A DNA stretch of 64,000 bases from Akebia trifoliata (taxonomy: Eukaryota; Streptophyta; Magnoliopsida; Ranunculales; Lardizabalaceae). Below are positions 23,861 through 35,608 of the stretch, piece after piece. Position 1 is the first letter of the stretch. Every line of letters begins with the position of its first letter. The notes below the pieces were generated by a model. It was not told the DNA's origin. It saw only the letters and a list, made by a program, of their open reading frames with translations, and did no database searches. A program made the position numbers and the translations under genes. The stretch covers positions 3,224,001-3,288,000 of the forward strand of contig CM030709.1 in assembly GCA_017979445.1 (NCBI GenBank), in the 5' to 3' direction.

Positions 23861-24599
23861 CTTCAACGAAACATGGGGGCATGTCTTAATCATCTTTTAT
23901 GGGATTATTTAAGAGGAAATTATCAAAAAAAAAAATATATATAATTATTAAAAAAAATCCAAATCCGCACTTGAAGTGCCAAATTTAAAAAATAAAATAA
24001 AATATAATTTTCTTAATTTTTTTTTGAATGACTCACGCCCTATGAGATTGGCTCACAACCCAATAAACATTTGACATGTGGCGCAATGACATTAGCAATA
24101 AAGAGAACTTCTCTCTCTTGCCCGTTGCCCACACATTTATTTTTTTAGATTTCAAATCTTAAAAAAATCGTTTGGCCCACATTGATTATCACATTGACAA
24201 TCCAATAACACAACCTTTTAGATTTTATGAAAATATTCATATTCAAAAAAATTTAAAAATATTGTTTTTCGAGCTTTATCCAAGGTGTTGAAATTAGATG
24301 GCCACTGAGCATCCAAATTTAAAAATAAAATTCAATTGTGAAAAATAATTTTTTATTTTTATTTTAAAGCTCATATAATTTTGTCCTCTACAACTCCATC
24401 ACATTAGATCATGTCTTTGTATGTCATAAGGTGATCAAATCAGAAATTTACTTTTCACTATGATGCCCCTTTTCTCTTTTGCCCATAGTGAAAAAAAGCA
24501 AACATTCTGATTTAATCACCTTGTAACATTCAAAAACTTGATCCAATGTAATAGAGTTGTAGAGGATAAAATTATATGAATTTAAATATATATATATAT

Positions 24600-24968
24600 G
24601 GGTCTCGTTCACCACCCTACGCTTTACCAAACGTGTTTTGTCCTACATGGGTTAGAAGTTTTGGAATGGGCTGATTTTTGGTGAGGATGATCTCTATGAT
24701 TAGAAGATCATCCTCACCAAAAATCAGCCTATTCCGAAATTTTTAGTCCCATGTTTACAAGTTGAAAAATCGTGGACCGTTCATTTTTTGTAAATCATTT
24801 TTGATGGGGTTAGAAGTTTTGGAATGGGCTGATTTTTGGTGAGGATGATCTCCTCACCATAGATATCATCCTCACCAAAAATCAGCCCATTCCAAAACTT
24901 CTAACTCATACAGAACAAAACATGTTTGTTAAAGTATAGGGTAAAGCTTAGGGTGGAGAACGGGACCC
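24600..24968. mobile_element. MITE family B with nested hairpins
   Basis: The terminal inverted repeats read GGGTCTCGTTCACCACCCTA (24600) and, at the other end, complement to 24968 (AGGGTGGAGAACGGGACCC). Inside lie two hairpins built from the same arm, 'TTTTGGAATGGGCTGATTTT' plus TGGTGAGGATGATCTC, each with its inverse. The element is flanked by (TA)-rich DNA and separates the two tandem units. A relative lies at 46385-46705. Confidence 0.85.
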
Positions 24969-25701
24969 ATTTATATATTGAATATGAATCATTTTGAGCT
25001 TTTTAGATGTGTGCAAATATACCGACTCTAATATTAGAGATACCATGTGTTTTGGAACTGATGATGTCTTCTAAATAGACTTTAGGAAAAAATAAAAAAA
25101 ATTCAAATGCCCTCATCATCTTCAACCACACGCCAAAATTCAGATTTTTCTTCACAAAACCTGGTATATCTACTCAAATTAATCATTAATTTGTGCTTTC
25201 CATTCTATAGTTAACCCTTTAACCAAAATCCTAGATTTTTCTACTCAAAACCCCATCTTTTTCAACTTTCGCAAAAAATCTTACTTGTTATTTTCTGCCT
25301 AAAAGCAGTCATCTTCAAAGTCTTGAACCTCTATGTTAAATTTAATTTATTCGACCTTATCTTCATCCCTCATTTTATACCTTACAACCTTTTTAGAAAA
25401 TTCTAATTTTTTCTACCTCAGATTTCCTCTTTTTATACTTTTTAAGAAATCTTAATATTCTGAGCTTTAAAGGTTAGAGATTTGAAGTAAAAATAATCTT
25501 AAGGTTGACCATTACAATTTAGAATTTTATCCAAAGATGCTAAATATGACTGATTTTGAGAATAAAATTTTGGATTTTTTTTTGACTCGAGGTTGGAGAT
25601 GAGGGCATTTGAGCCTCTTCCCGACAATCTATTTAGAAGATTTAGGTCTCCCTCACACCATTAATTTCAAAACACGGGTATCCCTAGTATTCAACAAAGA
25701 A

Positions 25702-25905
25702 TCATGATAATTTGACTACCTCACGTGCTACACTCAATTGACTCTTGACGTGATAAGTTAAGAAACCGTAGTTCTATACGCATCGAGATACAAAACTATA
25801 CTTCCTCAAAAAAAGTGTCTCCTGATGCGGAGAGATCTATGGTTCTTGAACTTGTCAGGAGAGTCGATTGAGTGTGCTACGTGGGGTGGTCAGATTATCA
25901 CGACT
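25702..25905. repeat. Foldback family F, copy in tandem unit 2
   Basis: This is parallel to 23681-23860 but about 20 bp longer because it keeps a CACTCAATTGACTCTTGACG stretch in the left arm. That stretch pairs with the right arm's GTCGATTGAGTGTG. Confidence 0.6.
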
Positions 25906-26019
25906 TTTCAACGAAACATGGGGGCATGTCTTAATCATCTTTTATGTAATTATTTAAGAGGAAATTATCAACAACAAAAAAGAATCTTAAAAATTTTATT
26001 ATAAAAAAAAATAATTTTT

Positions 26020-27040
26020 ATAATTATTAAAAGAAATCCAAATCCAGACATGAAGTGCCAAATTTTAAAAATAAAATAAAATTTTCTTAATTTTTTTTTT
26101 GAATGACCCACGCCCTATGAGATTGGCTCACAACCCAATAAACATTTGACACGTGGCGCAATGACATTGGCAATAAAGAGAACTTCTCTCTCTTGCCCGT
26201 TGCCCACACATTTATTTTTTAAGATTTCAAATCTTAAAAAAGTCGTTTGGCCCACATTGATTATCACATTGACAATCCAATAACACAACCTTTTAGATTT
26301 TATGAAAATATTCATATTCAAAAAAATTTAAAAATATTATTTTTCGAGCTTTATCCAAGGTGTTGAAAATGGATGGCCATTGAGCATTCAAATTTAAAAA
26401 TAAAATTCAATCGTGAAAATTAATTTTTTATTTTTATTTTAAAGCTCATATATTTTTGTCCTTTACAACTCCATTACATTAGATCATGTCTTTGAATGTC
26501 ACAAGATGATCAAATCAGAAAGTTTACTTTTCAATATGTTGCCCTTTCTCTCTTTTGCCCATAGTGAAAAAAAGCAAATATTCTGATTTAATCACCTTGT
26601 AATATTCATAAACATGATCCGATGCAATGGAGCTGTAGATGAAAAAATTATATGAACTTTAAAAAATATATTAAAAATAATATATATATATTTTTTGAAT
26701 ATGAATATTTTCATGAAATCTAAAAGGTTGTGTTGTTGGATTGTCAATGTGATAATCAATGTGGGCCCAACGACTTTTTTTTAAGATTTGAAATCTAAAA
26801 AAATAAATGTTTAGGTAACGGGCAAGAGAGAGAAGCTCTCTCAATTGCTAATGTTATTGCGCCACATGTCAAACGTTTGTTTGTGAGCCAATCTCATTGG
26901 GCGTGGGTCATTTAAAAAAAAATTACGAAAATTTTATTTTATTTTTAAAATTCGACACTTTAAATGCCGATATTTTATTATTATTATTTAAAAAAAAATG
27001 GGCATTTGAAGTGCCAATTTGGATTCCTTTTAATAATTAT
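26020..27040. mobile_element. Foldback element, family A (about 1.0 kb)
   Basis: The outer ends are complementary: ATAATTATTAAAAG... on the left and CCTTTTAATAATTAT on the right. Further in, the left arm GACCCACGCCCTATGAGATT pairs with AATCTCATTGGGCGTGGGTC, and ATTGATTATCACATTGACAA pairs with its complement near 26741-26760. The two arms match over several hundred bases. The right arm lacks part of the inner segment (the 'TTATCCAAGGTGTTGAAAAT' zone). There is no transposase; it is non-autonomous. Confidence 0.85.
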
Positions 27041-27529
27041 AAAAAATATGTTACTTTATTTTATAATAATAACCAATTAGATTAATGGCAACGCATAGAC
27101 ATTTTTGTATACAAGAGCAAATGCAGAACATTAAAACTACGATTGATTGAAAAGGGAAGGCAAAATTTACGGATGTAAAAAAAAAGCTCGAGGCTTGAAG
27201 CCCTGTCTGAGCCTACCCAGCAACAGGCCCTAACCTAATACGGCCTCGCCAAGCCCAAATGTGGGTGGGTCTAGTGGTCCTAGATTTTGAAGCCGAAGCC
27301 CAACTTGTAGATTGATCCAAAGCCTATCTGATTGGCATTCAATCGCCAAAAATCATTTTTCAATTTCTATTTTTTTTCTTGTTCAAATTACAACTTTACA
27401 AGTACGAGGAAGTCTTTTCTGCAAAAGCTAAATGTTTTTTTTTTTTTTTAATTCCAAAACTGACAAGTACTTGTCTAATCTTTTATTCACTAAATATTTC
27501 AAATTTATTTATTTTTTAAAATTTTTAAA

Positions 27530-27745
27530 AGATTTTATCATGTTGTTTTAAATTTGAGACTTCAGTAGCCATCCATTTCCAATAACTTCAATCAAGCTCA
27601 AAAATAATTTTTATTTTTATTTTTCTTTCTGAATAGGAGTTATTTTTATATTTCTTTCTGAAATCTAGAAGGCTTTAGTGTTGGATTGCAAATTTGATAA
27701 TCCATTATAGGCCCAATGACCCATAGTAAGATTTGAAGTTAGTCA
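27530..27745. repeat. Foldback family A, degraded fragment
   Basis: It shares 'GCCATCCATTTCCAATAACT', 'TGTTGGATTGCAAATTTGAT' and 'GTAAGATTTGAA' blocks with the family A right arm, in order, but is diverged and lacks the left arm. Confidence 0.45.
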
Positions 27746-28060
27746 TGCAAGCCTAATTCATAAAGTAAAAGAGCTTGTGCAATAAAATTGCAAATTATTA
27801 AAAGTCTTTCTAAACTTAAGAAATTTTGGTGGGGGACAACAAACTCTTAAGAAATAATAATTTTTAAAAATTATTAATAACTCAAGATTTTAAAAAATTT
27901 TGTGGGGGCAAACACTTAAGAAATAATAAAAAATAAAAAACAAAAAAATTTAAATTATTAATAATACCTTAAGCTTTTACAAAACTATTGTGGGGGCAAT
28001 TTCCCCCATTGCACTCTAATGTTACTTGGAATGCTAGCTCGAGTCTCATAGAAAATAAGT

Positions 28061-28280
28061 CATGATAATCTCTAACTCCTTATATGGCAAATTCAAAATA
28101 CTCACCTAACGTGGCATGTGCTAGAATCATAGATTTTATGTCTCGGGATATGCATCTACACATTCCCATAAATATGTACAGTTGTAAATCCCAAAAGAAA
28201 ATGATCTATGGTTGTAGCACACGCCACGTCAATAGATTATTTTGAGTATGCCACGTGGGGGAATTAGTAAATCATTACTC
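28061..28280. repeat. Foldback family F, third copy
   Basis: The left arm (CATGATAATCTCTAACTCC, then AACGTGGCATGTGCTAGAAT) pairs with the right arm (TTGTAGCACACGCCACGTCA, ending AATCATTACTC). It carries two CACGTGG/GACGTGG-type cores in its arms. Confidence 0.6.
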
Positions 28281-29975
28281 ATAAAAAATAGGGTAATTCA
28301 TTGATGAACCTTCTCTACCACGTGTATGTTTCAATTAGTTAGTGAAGGTGAAACGTCTAATGTCTTTAAATGTTGAAAATTTTGTAGCATAAGGCTTAAA
28401 ATGGCATGAATTTTTATTCGAAATCCAAATTTAGCTAGTTTGGTTTCATCAAGTATATCTGAATTAAAATATGATTTAGTTATGAGTTGATATCCCTTGA
28501 TTCAAATTGGATCCGGATTGGATACGGTTCCATCCCTATATTTGTCAAGATCCAAATGATATATTATTTTGCAAGTTGTATTCTTATATTTTTTTAAATC
28601 ATCTTTTTTCAATTAACAATAATTGGTTGTACTGGTTAATGTTTTTCTTAAAAATGGAGAGGTTTGGAGTTTAAATCATCATTTAGTCATCTTTTAATAA
28701 TTTTATTTGAAATAATCTTAAACGGTTTGACATTATTCGAATCGATCGACCTGAATCAATTAAATCGATCGAATTGAATCCAGATATATTTTAATGAAAG
28801 TAAAATGGTTTAGATATGGTCTTAGCTAGTATGATCTGAATATGGATATGGACACACTCATATTTAGCTCGAATCCGACCTATGTTAAGCCCTATTAGGA
28901 TGTGAGTATTAAGTAAACGTCACATATGGAGAGAGAATATATGTTTTCAATGGGAGGGGATCCTTTGTAGCTCCTTGTACTTGTAGTGCTTTTAGACAGT
29001 TGAGAATGTGCCACGTCAACAACACACTCAAATTAGATCGTTAAAATTGTTTGAGAGTTGGAGGTTTAGTGACCGCCCCTTTCAAAGTCTTTGTAATGGA
29101 TTGAACAATCTATTTTAATTTTTAATTTTTAACTGGGGATGGTAAATAATTTAAGAAATTGGATTATAATAAATAAAAGTTAGGGTTCTAGTAGAGGTCT
29201 CATGAGAGATCGTATCATATCAACCATTGTTGTCCAATAAATGTCCAAGGACACTCATAATTTGTCCTCCATGTTCTTCAATAAATGGAAAAATTACTTA
29301 AAGGGCCTAGACGGAGGAATTTCTTTCTAAATGGTCTTTGAAATTTGGACGATAGCATGATAATTCCTTTAGTAAACTTTTTATTTATTAATGGTCTCTC
29401 ATAATTGTGGAACTCACAATTTTTTATTGTCGAGTTTGACATTTTTTATTGTTGAATTCAATATTTTGTTAAAGAAATATTGAACTTGATGTTGGAAAAA
29501 TCTATTCATTTTTATTTTTTGAACTTTTTTTACTAAAATGCATGGAAATATAGATTGATAATTTGATATAACGGCTTGTCTAGATGATTTCAAATTAAAA
29601 GAATCATCCTTAATTGATTTTCATAAAAAATGAAATAAACAATTAAAAAAATCTTAATTTTTTACATACATCTTGAAAATAAATTCTTCTTCTTTCTCAA
29701 ATTCTTTACGTCAGAACGGAATCTCAAAAACATGATTGAGATGCCAAAAATCTATCTTTTTTAAAAGAAAAATGACCAATTCAAAAAGGTTAGGTCAGGT
29801 TCAATGTTTCAATTGTGAGAAATGTGGGGAGTGAGGCTCACGAATTACTTAAAAAGAAATTTTTAAGTAAATGAATTATTAAGAGAAGTCCTAAAAATTA
29901 GAGACTAATTAGAAAGAAATCCCTCAGCCAAGGTATTTTAAATAATTTTCCCCAAATAAATTCCTCCACTTGTCC

Positions 29976-29991
29976 AGCCCAAAAACCCTAA
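29976..29991 (+). promoter_or_regulatory. Site II-like and telo-box promoter motifs of the GeBP-like gene
   Basis: AGCCCA (29976-29981) is directly followed by AAACCCTAA (29983-29991), 70 bp before the start codon. The pairing of site II and telo boxes is known from growth-linked plant promoters. Confidence 0.5.
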
Positions 29992-30060
29992 CCTTTTCAT
30001 ATTCTTCCCGCCTCACTGCAAAAATCTCTGAAAAGTTGCTTCAAAGCTTCTCTCTCATAG

Positions 30061-31251
30061 ATGGCTTTGAAACGCTCATCTCCTTTAGATGATCCACCAT
30101 CTGCTTCATCTTCAGAAGGAGAGGAGGAAGAAGTCGAAAGCGAAGAAGAGATCACAGACCCAAAATCTTCCATGAAAAACCTCACCACCAAGCTCCCTCG
30201 TCTGCCAAGCCCAGACTCATTGCGCCAAACCTCCTCCTCAGAGGAAGAAAAATTCGATTCTGACTCAGGTTCCCACTCTGATCCTTTGCCCCCAAAATCC
30301 AAATCCTCTCACCCCTCCCAAGGTGTCGAACCCAATATAAAATCCATTACTTCGAAACCCAAGAACGAGAATCCCAATCACAAGAGACCCACAAACAACG
30401 CCTCAAAACGCCCAATCGAGACAGATAAAGCCGAGAAAGCCCCAGTGCGAAAGAAGAAAAAGAAGAAGGTTAGTGATGCAGAAGAGGAAGACGAACATCT
30501 TGACGAGATTGAAAACAAATCCGGGGAAGACTCAAAAAAGCAGATTCAAAGGTTGTGGAGTGACGAGGATGAAATTGTAATTTTGAAGGGTATGGTCAGC
30601 TACGTGGATAAGGGATTGGATCCGACTGCCAACATGAACGAATTTCTCGATTTCATTAAGAAATCGCTTCGGGCTGACGTAAGCAGGACCCAATTGATTA
30701 GTAAGATTCAGAGGTTGAAGCAGAAGTTTCATAACAATGTGAAGAGAGCAAAGAAGGATGATGAGTTCCCCATTTTCTCAAAAGCCCATGAATTGAAGTC
30801 GTACTATTTATCAAACAAGATATGGGGCGAGAAGAATGGTAAGGTCGAAGAAACTGAAAGGAGCAATGTTGGTGGTGATTCAGTTGCAACTGATGGGAAA
30901 ACGAATAAGAATCGGAGCTTTAACAATGGGTTAGCTTCAACTGAACCCGAATCTATCACATTGTTGGAGATTCCTCTGGAGATGAAACCTGAGGCGGAAA
31001 AAGAGAAAATTTGGAATCGGTACCCATACTTGAAGGAATCGCTACAGTTAACGGAAAATTTGATAACACCGCCGCCAGGTTTAGGAGAGGATTTTATGAG
31101 GGAAGGTTTGGGTTTGATTGGTGCGTCGAAGGTGAAGGAATTGGAACAGAGGTGGAAGATCTTGCGGATTGAAGAGCTTAAGACTTACCTGGAAAGAGTC
31201 GCCTTACATCATGAGCAGGCAGAGCTGATATTGAATGAACTCAAGTCATGA
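30061..31251 (+). CDS. GeBP/STOREKEEPER-like DUF573 transcriptional regulator
   Basis: One uninterrupted ORF of 396 residues with no intron, as is usual in this family. Residues 1-160 are acidic, Ser/Glu-rich and disordered. A basic stretch, KKKKKK at 131-136, is a likely nuclear localisation signal. The DUF573 DNA-binding domain spans about 163-256. It opens RLWSDEDEIVILKGM, continues GLDPTANMNEFLDFIKKSL and TQLISKIQRLKQKF, and closes FSKAHELKSYYLSNKIWG. The C-terminal part (about 340-396) is leucine- and charge-rich (VKELEQRWKILRIEELKTYL), consistent with the coiled-coil or dimerisation segment of GeBP proteins. Family members regulate trichome genes and cytokinin response in Arabidopsis. 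The start is set by the first ATG, 70 bp after the promoter motifs. The frame is intact. Confidence 0.93.
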   Translation: MALKRSSPLDDPPSASSSEGEEEEVESEEEITDPKSSMKNLTTKLPRLPSPDSLRQTSSSEEEKFDSDSGSHSDPLPPKSKSSHPSQGVEPNIKSITSKPKNENPNHKRPTNNASKRPIETDKAEKAPVRKKKKKKVSDAEEEDEHLDEIENKSGEDSKKQIQRLWSDEDEIVILKGMVSYVDKGLDPTANMNEFLDFIKKSLRADVSRTQLISKIQRLKQKFHNNVKRAKKDDEFPIFSKAHELKSYYLSNKIWGEKNGKVEETERSNVGGDSVATDGKTNKNRSFNNGLASTEPESITLLEIPLEMKPEAEKEKIWNRYPYLKESLQLTENLITPPPGLGEDFMREGLGLIGASKVKELEQRWKILRIEELKTYLERVALHHEQAELILNELKS

Positions 31252-31804
31252 ACCCCTAAGTAATGGCAATTGGTTTTATCAAATTGCGGCAAAGAAGGTT
31301 TAACTTTTTGGGGATTCTTTGATAATGGAGTTTTGGAAATCGAGCAATTTGGTATGTTTTGTGGCGTCTCCATAGGTGCAGGTTTTCTAGTTAGTATTGT
31401 GTCCTCATACAATGTGAGTTTCTTTTCATTTTTTGATCACCATGGTTGTTTATATGTTATAAATGAAATTGATCATCTCATGTTGTATTTTGATATTATA
31501 TATTTTATATTCTTGGAATTGATTTTGTTGGGATCTTATCTTTGTTATTTGTTAGTTCTATATGTTTTGATAATTTTCTTGAATTTAACATGGTTTTCCT
31601 TTTTTCATGTTAACAGTTTGATATTTGGTGTTTAAAGGTCTATGCTACTTTTTTGATGTATAAGCAAGGGATTGTAATCATGTTTTTCTTAGAAAAGTTC
31701 TACTAAGATCTCAAAGTTCATCTGTAGCTTCTCTTGAAGGTCATTCAAAGGAAGTCATTATTGCCAAGTTAGTAAAAGTAGATCATTTTAGTGTTAATGA
31801 GTCA

Positions 31805-31969
31805 TGCTGGAGTGACCTCAGCGACGGACACGCGGGGACACCTTGATGTGGTGATGCACGCATGTTCGTAGATGCGTTTTACTTGTATCTCGGAGAAAAC
31901 ACATCTACGGGCATGTGCACGCCACCATGTCAAGATGTCCTCCATGTGTCCCCCACTGAGGTCACCGTT
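31805..31969. repeat. MITE family C, copy downstream of the GeBP-like gene
   Basis: The ends TGCTGGAGTGACCTCAG and CTGAGGTCAC are inverted. The arms carry 'CATGTTCGTAGATGCGTTTT' against 'AAACACATCTACGGGCATG', with the TATCTCGGAG loop typical of the family (elsewhere TATCTTGATGA). Confidence 0.65.
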
Positions 31970-32943
31970 AAAAGAAGGTGAAAATAGGGATTCGAGAAAG
32001 AGTCGCAATATTCTGACTTGAAAATTTTCACTCGGTCTGTACTCGGTTGATGTGGCAAGCGCACAGAACCATAGATCTTTTCTTCCTGTTTGAAATAGCT
32101 GTAACTTGGGGAAGTGTAATTGAAATCAGCCCATTTGTGTTGCAACCATACAAACTTTGGCTGGTTAATTATACGTTTTTCTCGACTGGAATAACAGTAT
32201 ATATGTATTTTTACTAAGCAATGGAATAACAATATCAATGGTAGAATATGAGAGAAGCTTAATGCATCATATAGTTCAATTAAATCCTTACGACTTAATT
32301 TTGTGCGCAAAGATTGACGCATAGTTCACTTCTGTGTAATTGGGTGTGTCGTGATTTTATGAAATGGAGAAGAGTATTTGTGACAATCCAAGGTTCAGGA
32401 TTTTCATGGTGTGATGGTTTAGTTATAAAATCCAATTGTACAGGGTTGGTAGTTTTTTTTTTCTTGTTAACGTTCTTCTCCAATGACTGTTTGGAGTCCA
32501 GCAACGCTATTGAAACCTTAAGCTATCCTTCTGACCAATTTTTTAAGGTATCTAAATCTTAAGAAAAGAATTTGGGATGCTTTTATTTCAAATTAGTGCA
32601 GGGTCTCTGAGGTTTTGGGAATATGTCCGAAGTTGCGATTCTCCATAATGGTTTCAATATTCTTGATATTGCTATAATTAAGATAGAATGTGTGTGAGAA
32701 ACCAACTGGAATTTAGCGGATTCCTTCTGGTATAGAGAAGGTTATGACAACTTGTAACTTGTATAGAACTCTTTTGGTCCCTCGATAAACTCTTATTGAA
32801 AACGTGGGAAATTATCCTTATTTGGTCTGCAATGAGATAATTTCCTTTGTCTTAGGCATTTTTTTTCTTCCTTTTTTGGTTATATGCAGTTTGGTTTCTC
32901 AATGATTTGATCATCGAATGTTGATTTTTCTTTGCATTAAGAT

Positions 32944-32990
32944 TTTCTTAAGGATAAGTTGGACTTGAACCCACAACCTCAAGGTTGCAT
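32944..32990 (-). mobile_element. tRNA-like SINE fragment (minus)
   Basis: On the minus strand the segment reads GAGGTTGTGGGTTCAAGTCC, a B-box-like core. The flanks are too diverged to bound the element. Confidence 0.3.
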
Positions 32991-33127
32991 TGCATTATAT
33001 GAGAAAAGTATGGTATTTTTATGAACTTGAAATGGGATGATGGGCTTTGCTCATTTTTCATCACAGGAGCTTAGAGTTTTAGTTTACGAACGGAATTGAA
33101 TCCACGTGTATGGTTTTATCACTCATC

Positions 33128-33238
33128 ATGATTTTAAATCTCGTCCACGACCGAGATGACTCGTCTGATGTCTCAATATTGTCCACCAATGAGACGGATA
33201 GACAAGTCAAACGTATCGGACGAGATTTAAAACCGTCA
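33128..33238. repeat. MITE family D, second copy
   Basis: The ends GATTTTAAATCTCGTCCACG and CGGACGAGATTTAAAACC are inverted. The interior shares 'GTCCACCAA' and 'AGACAAGTCAAAC' with the copy in RPS7 intron 3. Confidence 0.7.
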
Positions 33239-34884
33239 TGGACAACATGAGACGTAAACACAAAGTTGTAAAACATATCACCCATGGACTTTGCAAACAA
33301 TGTCATACCAAATTAGCCAAGCCCATCTACAAGTAAAGTCTAAGTCCAACTGCATCAAGACCAATGTCTGACCCAACACAAAATCAGGCCCAAGGTCCAG
33401 ACTAAGCCTTTGCCCACAACTCCCAATTATAGTGCACATTTGTACGAGTAGTGGAAAATGGGTTGGTCTGTGAGGGATGTTGGGCTTGATAGCTCTTTAA
33501 ATGGGGGTTTTTGGAGGAAGGGGTGGTTATGCTTTTTTTGCGTTGTTGGTAGAGCGTCCCATTGTAAAAATAAAATTAAAAACACCGTAGCACTTTAGGA
33601 TTCATTGCTAAATCATATTAAAATAAAATTCAACTATTATTTTGACTTGATTAAAGGTTTTGGAGGTAATAATATTGAACCCTCAAATTTAAAAGAATAT
33701 ATTTTACTGTCTTGTCAATATGACATTCTTTCAATAATCGTAAAATTTACATGAATCTATGAATCTATTCTCGAGCATCCAGCTTAAAGTACTTGAATAA
33801 TCTCAATGGAAAAAAGTTTAAATTTAGTATTCCATCCAAACAAGAAAGATAATACGGCCATGGATGAGAACATTAATCAGTATTTCTGAAGCAATGAAAC
33901 TCGATTCAACCTGAAACTTCGGTGGATCAAGTCGATCCGAGGTCACCCAAGTTGTCTTGGCCAGTCATAAAATATTTACAAAAATTATTAATAAATAGCA
34001 AGGACGAGTGAAGGACAGTGTTCAGACTTCAGAAACATCCCAATATTTTGAAAATGCATAAACAATCTTACACTAAATGAGCCTACATTACATTATACTA
34101 AATGACACCATGGTAACATTAGACCATTTTATTTTGTATTTTCTAAACAATATAATTTTAACTTACATATACTAACAACAAAATTTGTGATCACACACAC
34201 ACAGACATGTGCGCATGCTCGCGTGCACGCACGCACATTGTGTTCCTTTTGGTTGGTATTAAAATTAAAAATCTTAATCTCGAGGGACTTTGTCGGTCAA
34301 TTACTTAATGTATAAGCGATCATTAAGTATGGCCACAACCTCGATCTATAACATCGTCATTTCTCGTAAGTTTTGACATATTAGAAAGACTTAGAAATTG
34401 GCATTGCTTGCTTCACGCCACAACCAAGAAACAAGCACTCGAATTCCACAGAATCAATAGTAACGAATTATTTTACATGACTAAACAATTCCAATAAAAA
34501 TTACAGAAACAAGTATCTAGAAGCATTTCACTCTTTCAATAATTGTGTTTTCTACATCCTTGAAATTGATTTTTCAAACATATTTGTCTAAGATCTTCTC
34601 ATCCAAGGAAGGATAATTTAATTCTCACACTTGGTAACGAAATTTTTACCTAGTCAAATGTTTGATTCAAATTATACTAAAGAAATTAGTTAAATAACAA
34701 ATAGGGTTTTTAAAAAAGACGAAGTAAACTTTCTTACTATTATATTGATTTTAGTTTTTTAAAAATAGATAACTCATATCCTGCATAGGTCCTCTATGTT
34801 AACACATAGTCAATGAAAATATATTTCATATATTAAAATATCACATATAAGAATTACTTTTAGCATAGTAATAATAATAATAAT

Positions 34885-35080
34885 AAAAGTCATTCCCTCC
34901 AAAAATGGAGAGCCCCTCGTTGGCCTCCTACAAGAATGTATCCCTGCTTATCTGGTTTGTGTAGTTTGTGCGATATTACATGTACTTGGGGGATTTGGAT
35001 GAGATATGAGGTTCTAAGAGGTCAATTGCTTCACCTCCTATTAGTCGGGCCTACGGTCTGAAACCCCTGTCATAAAAATA
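34885..35080 (+). mobile_element. Au-like SINE
   Basis: Block order matches the element at 835-1062: GTGTAGTTTGTGCGATATTA, CTTGGGGGAT, TTAGTCGGGCCTACGG, then CCTGTCATAAAAATAAA. The tail ends in an A-rich run. The 5' third is diverged. Confidence 0.5.
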
Positions 35081-35364
35081 AACAAAAATAATTTATTAAA
35101 AATTACTTTGCTACATGATAACTCTTTCAAGATGGGTCTTTAAAAAAAATTATTTACAATTTGGCCAAACTCGAGATGCTTATTGATCACTATGAGTTTG
35201 AACTTTGAAGGGGTAATACAAAATACAAAATTTGTAATATGGTGCATGAGATACACAATATCTCATCATGATGAAGGATAGATGTTGAGGTCAAGAGAAG
35301 TCACGTTTTAGGGTTTGTATCAATCATATGGAGACTAAGTTAGATTGTTATTTGAATTGAGTTA

Positions 35365-35608
35365 TGAACATGGTTTTAAAACTCATCCGAGACTGAGTAG
35401 TATCGTCCGAGTTAACTTGGTATCAGAACTAAACGAGATTAACTCACAAGTTACTTTTTTTTATTGAGATTTAATACCTCACGTTCAATTTTTTAATTTT
35501 TGGAATGAGACATCTCAAACGTATTGAAAAACTTATTTGAGACGACTCAATATCGGACCTGGACGAGACGAGATGCGAAACTGAGTTTTAAAACCATAGT
35601 TATGAAGT
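35365..35608. repeat. MITE family D, longer copy
   Basis: The ends GGTTTTAAAACTCATCCGAG and CTGAGTTTTAAAACCA are inverted. It is about twice the length of the two short copies, with an added AT-rich interior. Confidence 0.6.

Larger units (their letters stand above)
22983..26650. repeat. Tandem duplication of a repeat unit of about 1.6 kb, offset 2.0 kb
   Basis: Unit 1 (about 22983-24595) and unit 2 (about 24995-26650) run in parallel, beginning TGAGCTTTTTAGA(C/T)GTGTGC. They share long blocks such as 'CTCAAAACCCCATCTTTTTC', 'AGGAGAGTCGATTGAGTGTG' and the foldback A left arm. They differ by scattered substitutions and small indels. A MITE (24600-24968) sits between them. Neither unit has a conserved ORF. 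Confidence 0.85.
22200..29970. other. Gene-free repeat block between PP2C and GeBP-like genes
   Basis: The block contains (TA)n runs near 22239-22260 and 22937-22951 and a purine-rich GAAAA tract at 22801-22858. It then holds the tandem duplication, nested MITEs and foldbacks listed separately. Short ORFs inside are not conserved with each other between the duplicated units, which argues against coding function. Confidence 0.6.

Noticed and set aside
31270..31635. 121-aa hydrophobic ORF downstream of the GeBP-like gene
   Set aside because: T-rich DNA gives Phe/Leu/Ile-rich translation. There is no family likeness, and the position suits 3' UTR or flanking DNA.
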